Position numbers and translations under genes: made by a program
Assembly: GCA_011330645.1 (NCBI GenBank)
Contig: DRQB01000139.1
Span: forward strand, 1-10,110
Direction: 5' to 3'
From: Campylobacterota bacterium
GTDB taxonomy: Bacteria; Campylobacterota; Campylobacteria; Campylobacterales; Sulfurovaceae
DNA length: 10,110 nt
Notes under the pieces: generated by a model
What the model was told of the DNA's origin: nothing
The model's input: the letters and a program-made list of their open reading frames with translations, nothing else
The model's database searches: none
Shown: piece by piece, positions 5,035 to 10,110 of the stretch
Numbering within the stretch: the first letter of the stretch is position 1
How the letters are laid out: each line of letters starts with the position of its first letter

Positions 5035-6057
5035 ATGAAATTTTCACATATTCTTACTATGTCAGTATTGGCATCTTCTCTACTCTTTGGTAAAACAACC
5101 ATCCTAGAGCAATCAAAAAAAGCTGGATTACAAGCCATCCCAACAAATGATAGTGAACTCACTAAAATCATAGACCCAAATCATATTCTTACTACTGAGA
5201 AAGTAGAACTTGGTAAAAAACTCTTTTTTGAACCGAGACTTTCAAAAAGCAGTCTTATCTCATGTAACACCTGTCACAATCTTGCTACAGGTGGGGTAGA
5301 TGGCCTTGCAGCAGCTATCGGTGACAAATGGACAGCAAATCCACATCACCTAAACTCTCCAACAGTGTACAATGCAGTCTTTTATGATGCACAATTTTGG
5401 GATGGTAGAAGCCATGATTTAGAAGATCAGGCACAAGGTCCTATGCAGGCAACACCTGAAATGGCATCTCCTAAATCTCTAGTTGTTGCAAGAATCAATT
5501 CTATCCCAGAATATGTAGCAGCATTTAAAAAAGCGTATGGAGAAAATGTAAAAATTGATTTTACAACGATTACTGCAACCATTGGACTTTTTGAAAGAAC
5601 ACTCATTACACCATCAAGATTTGATGATTTTCTTAATGGTAAAGAAGATGCACTGAGTGTCAATGAAAAAGAAGGACTCAAACTGTTTATAGACAAAGGG
5701 TGTGCAAGTTGTCACAATGGTATTGCACTAGGTGGAAGTATGCAACCATTTGAAATTGCTGCAAAATACAAATTTGCAAATATTGGAGACTTTAAAGGTG
5801 ACAAAAACAATATGGTTAAAACACCTACATTAAGAAACATTACCCAAACAGCTCCTTATTTTCATAATGGTGCCATCTGGAACTTAGCTGATGCAGTCAA
5901 AGAAATGGGAAGTACACAATTGGGCATAAAAATTTCAGATGAAGAAGCAGCGAAGATTGTTACATTCTTTAATGCACTTGAAGGTAAAAAACCAACTATT
6001 GTCTATCCTCAACTCCCTAAAAGTACAAACAAAACACCTAAACCTATTGTAAACTAG
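5035..6057 (+). CDS. ccp: Periplasmic di-haem cytochrome c peroxidase
   Basis: It reduces hydrogen peroxide to water in the periplasm with electrons from soluble c-type cytochromes. The 340-aa product has a signal peptide (1-19, MKFSHILTMSVLASSLLFG). Two haem c sites are visible: CNTCH (77-81) for the N-terminal peroxidatic haem and CASCH (223-227) for the C-terminal electron-transfer haem. Between them are family landmarks NPHHLNSPTVYNA (102-114), QFWDGRSHDLEDQAQGPMQ (120-138) and the Glu142-Met143 pair. TPTLRNITQTAPYFHNGA (263-280) is the usual C-terminal block. Length is normal for the CcpA/MauG family, and the two CXXCH sites argue for a classical bacterial peroxidase rather than the tri-haem YhjA type. 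The ATG at 5035 has a strong Shine-Dalgarno 6 nt upstream. It is transcribed alone, between terminators on each side. Confidence 0.95.
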   Translation: MKFSHILTMSVLASSLLFGKTTILEQSKKAGLQAIPTNDSELTKIIDPNHILTTEKVELGKKLFFEPRLSKSSLISCNTCHNLATGGVDGLAAAIGDKWTANPHHLNSPTVYNAVFYDAQFWDGRSHDLEDQAQGPMQATPEMASPKSLVVARINSIPEYVAAFKKAYGENVKIDFTTITATIGLFERTLITPSRFDDFLNGKEDALSVNEKEGLKLFIDKGCASCHNGIALGGSMQPFEIAAKYKFANIGDFKGDKNNMVKTPTLRNITQTAPYFHNGAIWNLADAVKEMGSTQLGIKISDEEAAKIVTFFNALEGKKPTIVYPQLPKSTNKTPKPIVN

Positions 6058-6061
6058 TCAT

Positions 6062-6092
6062 ACTTGCCTCTCTCTTGAGAGGCAAGTTATTT
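6062..6092 (+). terminator. Intrinsic terminator of the peroxidase gene
   Basis: An 11-bp perfect stem (ACTTGCCTCTC 6062-6072 with GAGAGGCAAGT 6077-6087) closes a TCTT loop and is followed by TATTT. It lies 4 nt after the stop codon and separates ccp from nnrS. It is the strongest terminator of the window. Confidence 0.8.
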
Positions 6093-6126
6093 GTCATACA
6101 TCAACCCACTTTTTTTTATTTTTTGT

Positions 6127-6132
6127 TATGAT
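6127..6132 (+). promoter_or_regulatory. Candidate -10 box of nnrS
   Basis: TATGAT (one mismatch to TATAAT) follows a long T-rich tract (6110-6126), typical of Campylobacterota promoters. Initiation near 6139 gives a leader of about 15 nt with AAGG. I see no FNR/NnrR-type TTGAT-N4-ATCAA box here. Confidence 0.45.
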
Positions 6133-6153
6133 TACAGTAAAAAGGTAGTCATC

Positions 6154-7353
6154 ATGCATATGAATTTTTCAGAAGACTCACAACACAGTTATTTTTTCTC
6201 TCAGCCACATCAACCCTTTTTTATTTTAGCTTTTGTTAATGCACTCGCCATTATGTTCATATTTATGCTCTCTTTTAAAGGTATAATACATATGAATATC
6301 ACTGCCATAGACTATCATGCTTATGGATTTATTTATCTACTGTTTACCCCTGCATTTTTTGGATTTTTATTTACTACCTTCCCTCGTTTTGCTTCCACTC
6401 CTGCCATAAAAAAACAAGTCTATATGAGAGTCTTTACCTTCTACTACATAGGCTCTGCACTGGTGATACTTGGGAGCATTGCTACACCTGTATTTACAGG
6501 ATTTGGTATGCTTATTATATTCATAGGTCACCTTCAAGGTACATTGATACTAAAAAATATATATAAAGAAACCACCATGGAAGACAAGCATGATATTTTT
6601 TGGATATTGCTTGCCATGAGCGTTGGTGTAGGGGCACATGCCTTGCTTATAGTAGGTTCGTTGTTACACATTGGCATGATAGGCTTTGCAACAGAAATAG
6701 CCATCTATCTCTATTTGTTTATGTTGGCATTTACTGTAGCACAACGTATGGTTCCTTTTTTCTCACACTGCATGGTTGAGAAAAATCAAAACCTTCTCAA
6801 AGTACTTTTTATCTTACTAGCACTACATATACTTATAGAAGGGTTTGTCATCAACGGTTCATTTCTCATTGACTTAGTGATAGGCACATTATTATGGAGA
6901 GAAGTACGAAGATGGAAACTTCCTTTCCCCAACCCAAATCCTCTCCTTTGGATACTCCACATTGCCCTTTACTGGACAGCATTGGCATTTATCCTTGGAG
7001 GTATTACCAACTTTATCACACTCCTAATTGGCATAGACTTTTTAGCGTTAGATATACATGTCTTGGTACTTGGTTTTATCTTTACCATCCTCATAGGTTT
7101 TGGTACACGTGTGACACTGGGACACTCTGGCAATATGATGCAAGCAGACAAGTACACTACCTTTTTGTTTTACTGGACTCAGGTGGTAGTACTGACACGG
7201 ATACTTACTTCACTTGTCGCTGCATTTGGATGGAACTTTATGGTACTTTTTGATATCACAGCAACGGCATGGCTAGTGATGTTCGTAGCTTGGGCACTAC
7301 GTTTCTTTACTGTACTCATCCAAGGTAAAAAACTTAGAGGTTCTCCTGATTAA
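6154..7353 (+). CDS. nnrS: NnrS-family haem/copper-type membrane protein
   Basis: NnrS proteins are polytopic inner-membrane proteins, some shown to bind haem and copper, associated with resistance to nitric oxide and nitrosative stress. The 399-aa product is very hydrophobic with roughly 10-12 membrane segments. Family marks are HQPFF near the N-terminus (19-23), the His55 region before a long hydrophobic run, RMVPFFS (198-204) and the C-terminal block with His302, GTRVTLGHSG (317-326). The frame is open further up to 6091, but ATG 6154 has AAGG (6142-6145) 8 nt upstream and lies just after the promoter candidate, so the longer TTG start would begin in the ccp terminator. It is the first gene of a tight plus-strand cluster; the next gene starts 22 nt after its stop. 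The closest functional partner nearby is the peroxidase upstream, on a separate transcript. Confidence 0.9.
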   Translation: MHMNFSEDSQHSYFFSQPHQPFFILAFVNALAIMFIFMLSFKGIIHMNITAIDYHAYGFIYLLFTPAFFGFLFTTFPRFASTPAIKKQVYMRVFTFYYIGSALVILGSIATPVFTGFGMLIIFIGHLQGTLILKNIYKETTMEDKHDIFWILLAMSVGVGAHALLIVGSLLHIGMIGFATEIAIYLYLFMLAFTVAQRMVPFFSHCMVEKNQNLLKVLFILLALHILIEGFVINGSFLIDLVIGTLLWREVRRWKLPFPNPNPLLWILHIALYWTALAFILGGITNFITLLIGIDFLALDIHVLVLGFIFTILIGFGTRVTLGHSGNMMQADKYTTFLFYWTQVVVLTRILTSLVAAFGWNFMVLFDITATAWLVMFVAWALRFFTVLIQGKKLRGSPD

Positions 7354-7360
7354 CCTTTTT

Positions 7361-7369
7361 TGCTATAAT
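7361..7369 (+). promoter_or_regulatory. Extended -10 promoter suggesting a leaderless mRNA
   Basis: TGCTATAAT ends 6 nt before the ATG at 7376, so transcription initiated at the usual distance would start at or next to the A of that ATG. The hexamer is a perfect TATAAT with TG extension, identical to the helicase promoter core. No Shine-Dalgarno precedes the ATG. Confidence 0.5.
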
Positions 7370-7375
7370 GCGCCT

Positions 7376-8158
7376 ATGAAGAAAATATTATTAACCCTCG
7401 CCCTTTTTACACACCTTAGCTTTGCTGCGACACCGGAACAGGTAGAGCAGTACCTTTCTGTCTCCAATGCAGAAGAAGAACTTCTCTCCCTTCAGTCACA
7501 GTTTTCTGCCATGCAAAATGCATTTAAAAGTCAAGAGACAAACAGTAGTGATGACAATACCTATGATATGCAGATGCTCTCCATCCGTTTTAAAGACTAC
7601 CTTCAAAAACACTTGAGTGAAGATGAAATGACAGAAGTACTTGAAAACTATAAAAATGTAGTGCTTTTACAATTTGTCTCTGCATCCAGTGAAGCAGAAG
7701 AACATGACCAAAATGAAACCATGGCTTATGTGCAACAACTACAAGCTTCCCCAGAGGCAGAAGAGCGCATAGCACTGGTCGAAAAGATTAGCAACAAGCT
7801 CTACTCTAAAGAGGCGATGGTAGTCATGTTTGATGAACTCATGAAACCACTTATGGAAAATGGTATAGGTGGACAAAAAATGAGTGGTGATATGCTTAAA
7901 GCCACAAAAGCAAACTACCTCAAAATGATGACAGAAGCATCCAGATATGAAACACTCTATGCCTCAAAAGACTTTACGATGGATGAACTTGAAGCACTAC
8001 TCAAAGTTGCCAAAACTCCAGCGATAGACCATGAAACCAAAGCAGTCTTTGGTGCGATGGCATACTCACTTAAAGAGTTTTTTATGTCACTTGCCAGTCG
8101 TTTTGACGTGAGTAAGCACCAGCCTCCATCGAGCGCAGACACGAAACATACTAAATAA
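7376..8158 (+). CDS. Secreted protein of unknown function, helical
   Basis: I do not recognise this 260-aa protein. It begins with a clear signal peptide (MKKILLTLALFTHLSFA, 1-17), so it should be periplasmic. The mature part is rich in Glu, Met, Leu, Ala and Lys with no cysteine, no haem motif and no membrane segment, and looks all-helical. Met-rich stretches occur at about 150-185. The arrangement weakly recalls DUF2059-type periplasmic proteins, but this is not firm. The start is set by the signal peptide. No Shine-Dalgarno is visible, and a perfect extended -10 lies directly upstream, so it may be made from a leaderless transcript as well as by read-through from nnrS, whose stop is 22 nt upstream. 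Its stop is one base before the next start. Confidence 0.8.
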   Translation: MKKILLTLALFTHLSFAATPEQVEQYLSVSNAEEELLSLQSQFSAMQNAFKSQETNSSDDNTYDMQMLSIRFKDYLQKHLSEDEMTEVLENYKNVVLLQFVSASSEAEEHDQNETMAYVQQLQASPEAEERIALVEKISNKLYSKEAMVVMFDELMKPLMENGIGGQKMSGDMLKATKANYLKMMTEASRYETLYASKDFTMDELEALLKVAKTPAIDHETKAVFGAMAYSLKEFFMSLASRFDVSKHQPPSSADTKHTK

Positions 8159-8159
8159 T

Positions 8160-8984
8160 ATGAAACCCATCTACATCACCGACCTAGACCATACCTTTCT
8201 ACGTACAGACCAAAGCGTGAGTGACTTCTCCGCTAAGGTATGGAACGACAAAAGCAAAGATGCCATACTTTCAGTTGCCACGGCAAGAAGCTTCCAAAAG
8301 TCACATGACTTCTTGGAAAAACTCCATCTAGATGCCCCTATGATACTCCTAGATGGCACGATGATAGTCACACCCCAAAAGAAGCTCATAGACATTAAGA
8401 CCATCAACAAAGCACTGGGAGATGCTATCATCTCTGAGGGTGCAAAGTATGACATCTACCCTTTTGTCATAGCACTTAAAGATGTAGCCACACTTGATGA
8501 GGCTTTCCTCTTCCCTACCACACTCAACCTACACCAACACGGCGTACTGGAAAACTACCGTAATGACCCACGCATGGTAGAGTGTAAAAATATACGCACT
8601 ATGGATATGAACCTCAAGCTCGTCTACTTTGGAAGCCATGACACACTGGAACCCCTAGCCAAACACCTTGAAGATACCTTTGGCAAAGAGCTTGAGTACA
8701 AACTCTCCCCAGAGAAATACTCAGACGGCTGGTTCCTCACCATCCTCCACCCCGAAGGTGACAAAGCCCATGCCCTCACCAAAGTCATGGAGTACCTAGA
8801 ACGAGACACAAACAATGTCACCGTATTTGGTGACTCTATCAACGACATAGGCATGTTTAAACTTGCTGGTACCTCTGTAGCTGTTGCTAATGCTTTAGAT
8901 GAAGTGAAGGCTGTGGCTGATGTGGTGTTGCCTCATAGTAATGATGAGGATGGGGTTGCTAAGTACTTAGAGGTAAATATATGA
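8160..8984 (+). CDS. HAD-superfamily IIB (Cof-type) phosphatase
   Basis: This is a cytoplasmic Mg-dependent sugar-phosphate or nucleotide-type phosphatase of the Cof/HAD-IIB group; the substrate cannot be read from the sequence. The 274-aa length is normal. Motif I is DLDHTFL with Asp8 and Asp10. Motif II is VATARS (Thr41). A C2B cap spans about 75-195. Motif III is Lys202 in EGDKAHAL, and motif IV is VFGDSINDIGMF (222-233), with Asp225 and Asp229. The C-terminal GTSVAVANALDEVKAVADVV stretch (237-256) is typical of the family. It starts one base after the upstream stop with no Shine-Dalgarno, so translational coupling is likely, and it overlaps the next gene by ATGA. Codon use changes in the last 35 or so codons: all six Ala are GCT and Val is mainly GTG, unlike the mixed GCC/GCA upstream. 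Confidence 0.9.
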   Translation: MKPIYITDLDHTFLRTDQSVSDFSAKVWNDKSKDAILSVATARSFQKSHDFLEKLHLDAPMILLDGTMIVTPQKKLIDIKTINKALGDAIISEGAKYDIYPFVIALKDVATLDEAFLFPTTLNLHQHGVLENYRNDPRMVECKNIRTMDMNLKLVYFGSHDTLEPLAKHLEDTFGKELEYKLSPEKYSDGWFLTILHPEGDKAHALTKVMEYLERDTNNVTVFGDSINDIGMFKLAGTSVAVANALDEVKAVADVVLPHSNDEDGVAKYLEVNI

Positions 8985-9403
8985 AGAATTTTTTTCAATT
9001 ATTACTTAATGGATTTAAAAAGTTTAGTACCTCAGAAAAACAAATTGTAAACTTTAGTACATACATTTTAATTTTTCTAGTAATTAAATATTTTGGTGAA
9101 ATTGATTTTACCGTTAATGGTGAATCTTTAGCCCTAATGTTTCTAGGGGCAAGTATGATAAGTAGTTTTCCTATATTAATATCAAAAGAAATCGTACCTA
9201 ATTGTAAATCGAAAATTATATTGGAAATATTAAATTTAATATTACAAATATTACAAAAATATTTTGTTATAGTTGAGACAGGATTAGGACTTTTGATTAT
9301 ATATTCAATTTATCATATATATTTTGGTATTAACTTATTTATTATCATCTTATTTTATATATTTATAGGAAGTACATTAGAAGCGAGTAAAGAAGAACGT
9401 TAG
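8981..9403 (+). CDS. AT-rich small membrane protein of unknown function
   Basis: I do not recognise this 140-aa protein. It is strongly hydrophobic with about four predicted membrane segments (about 22-38, 48-67, 95-114 and 115-131), a basic amphipathic N-terminus (KNFFQLLLNGFKKF) and a charged C-terminal tail ending SKEER. No catalytic motif is visible. It may be an inner-membrane accessory protein or a toxin-like or immunity-like membrane protein; nothing in the sequence decides. The start overlaps the HAD stop as ATGA and has AGAGG at 8969-8973, 7 nt upstream, so it is translated in that operon. Base composition is far more AT-rich than the other genes here (mostly TTA, ATA, ATT and AAA codons), which suggests recent acquisition. 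It converges with the nucleotidyltransferase gene without a strong terminator between them. Confidence 0.7.
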   Translation: MKNFFQLLLNGFKKFSTSEKQIVNFSTYILIFLVIKYFGEIDFTVNGESLALMFLGASMISSFPILISKEIVPNCKSKIILEILNLILQILQKYFVIVETGLGLLIIYSIYHIYFGINLFIIILFYIFIGSTLEASKEER

Positions 9404-9440
9404 AATGTATATATTCAAGTACTAATTTAGTAATTATAAA

Positions 9441-10109
9441 TTAATACCTATTCATCAACTCCGCATTCAATCTCTCCAACCTCTCAGGTGTACCAATGTC
9501 TAACCATTCCCCCTCATAGAGTTCACCTGTCACTTTCCCCTCTTTCATTGCAGCTTTAAGTAGTGGAATAGTACTAGATTTACCATAGGGTACTCCATCA
9601 AAGAGTTTTGGAGAGTAGTAGCCGATGCCAGAGAAGGTGTATTGTTTATTATCCACCACAAGATTGCCATCTAAGGCAAAATCTCCCTCAAGGTTATGCT
9701 CTGGGTTGGGTACGAGGATTAAGTGTGCCAATACGCCATCTGCTAGGTGTCTGTTGTCTTGGAAGTCATAGTTGGTAAAGACATCACCATTCACCACAAG
9801 AAAGGTCTCATCACCAAGTAGAGGCAAAGCCTTCACTATCCCCCCAGCACTCTCCAAACCACCCTCTTCCTGTTCATCAGAATATTCTATTTTCACACCC
9901 CAGTCAGACCCATCACCTAAAGCCTCAGGTATTTGGTACCCTAAATGTGCGATATTTATGACAATGTCGGTAAACCCCTGATGTGCCAATTTCTCTATAT
10001 GCCATACAATAAGCGGTATGCCTCCCACTTTTAACAAAGGTTTAGGCGTCACATCCGTAAGCGGACGCATACGAGACCCAAGCCCCGCAGCAAGTATCAT
10101 AGCTTTCAT
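9441..10109 (-). CDS. murU: N-acetylmuramate alpha-1-phosphate uridylyltransferase-type nucleotidyltransferase (MurU)
   Basis: MurU joins UTP to MurNAc-1-phosphate to give UDP-MurNAc, letting cells recycle peptidoglycan sugar without de novo synthesis. The 222-aa product has nearly the length of Pseudomonas MurU and the same pattern throughout: MKAMILAAGLGSRMRPLT (1-18) nucleotide-binding loop, TPKPL (21-25) with Lys23, INIAHLGYQI (51-60), LESAGGI (85-91), LVVNGDV (104-110) with metal-binding Asp109, TFSGIGYYSP (158-167) and WLDIGTPERL (202-211) with Asp204. The single nucleotidyltransferase domain lacks the C-terminal left-handed helix of GlmU or GlgC. Related sugar-nucleotidyltransferases (RmlA- or ManC-like) remain possible but are longer. 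The gene is complete: ATG 10109-10107 is one base from the window edge, so its ribosome binding site is not seen. In Pseudomonas it is paired with the kinase gene amgK, which here would lie beyond the right edge. Confidence 0.85.
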   Translation of the reverse strand: MKAMILAAGLGSRMRPLTDVTPKPLLKVGGIPLIVWHIEKLAHQGFTDIVINIAHLGYQIPEALGDGSDWGVKIEYSDEQEEGGLESAGGIVKALPLLGDETFLVVNGDVFTNYDFQDNRHLADGVLAHLILVPNPEHNLEGDFALDGNLVVDNKQYTFSGIGYYSPKLFDGVPYGKSSTIPLLKAAMKEGKVTGELYEGEWLDIGTPERLERLNAELMNRY

Positions 10110-10110
10110 A

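Noticed and set aside
3381..5046. Identical 12-nt start ATGAAATTTTCA in the helicase and the peroxidase genes
   Set aside because: Both encode Met-Lys-Phe-Ser by ordinary AT-rich codons; nothing else upstream or downstream matches, so chance is enough.
6091..6153. Longer NnrS start using a TTG at 6091
   Set aside because: It would begin at the ccp terminator and upstream of the promoter candidate, while the ATG at 6154 has a well-spaced AAGG.
9420..9432. Hairpin TACTA/TAGTA between the two convergent genes
   Set aside because: Only 5 bp, all but one pair A-T, with no T tract on either strand. Not called as a terminator.
1..10110. CRISPR array, tRNA/rRNA, insertion sequence, prophage or defence system
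   Set aside because: No regularly spaced repeats, cloverleaf, transposase, integrase or defence-type domain was seen on either strand.

Overview
The window looks like chromosomal DNA of a free-living Campylobacterota (epsilonproteobacterium), probably Sulfurovum- or Sulfurimonas-like. This is an inference from the AT-rich composition, the TATAAT -10 boxes preceded by T-rich DNA rather than clear -35 boxes, and the gene set (periplasmic di-haem peroxidase, NnrS-type membrane protein, rhodanese-fused ThiI, DEAD-box helicase with a Gly/Arg tail). No rRNA, tRNA, CRISPR array, insertion sequence or phage gene was found.

Layout. (1) At 1-1620, a terminator from an upstream gene is followed by an extended -10 promoter and thiI (plus strand), which ends tail-to-tail with the next block. 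(2) At 1589-3047, three minus-strand genes read leftwards: a NagD/LHPP-type HAD phosphatase, then two tandem paralogous small secreted proteins with two conserved cysteines. (3) At 3048-3380, a 333-bp divergent intergenic region carries two back-to-back promoters, an operator-like inverted repeat and a predicted structured leader of about 209 nt for the helicase. (4) At 3381-4945 lie the DEAD-box RNA helicase and its tandem terminator hairpins. (5) At 4998-6092, a monocistronic di-haem cytochrome c peroxidase has an inverted repeat spanning its transcription start and Shine-Dalgarno. (6) At 6127-9403, a tightly packed plus-strand cluster holds an NnrS-family protein, a secreted protein of unknown function (possibly leaderless), a Cof-type HAD phosphatase and an unusually AT-rich unknown membrane protein. 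(7) At 9441-10109, a MurU-type nucleotidyltransferase on the minus strand starts one base from the window edge.

How the genes work together. Most are housekeeping: sulfur transfer for tRNA s4U/thiamine, RNA remodelling, phosphatases and cell-wall sugar recycling. The peroxidase and the NnrS protein are neighbours and fit a shared theme of peroxide and nitrosative stress at the cell envelope, but the strong terminator between them argues for separate transcripts. I see no convincing large undescribed system. The least explained parts are the paired small Cys-containing secreted proteins, the palindromic elements at several promoters, the structured helicase leader, the candidate leaderless gene, and the AT-rich ORF at the end of the nnrS cluster.
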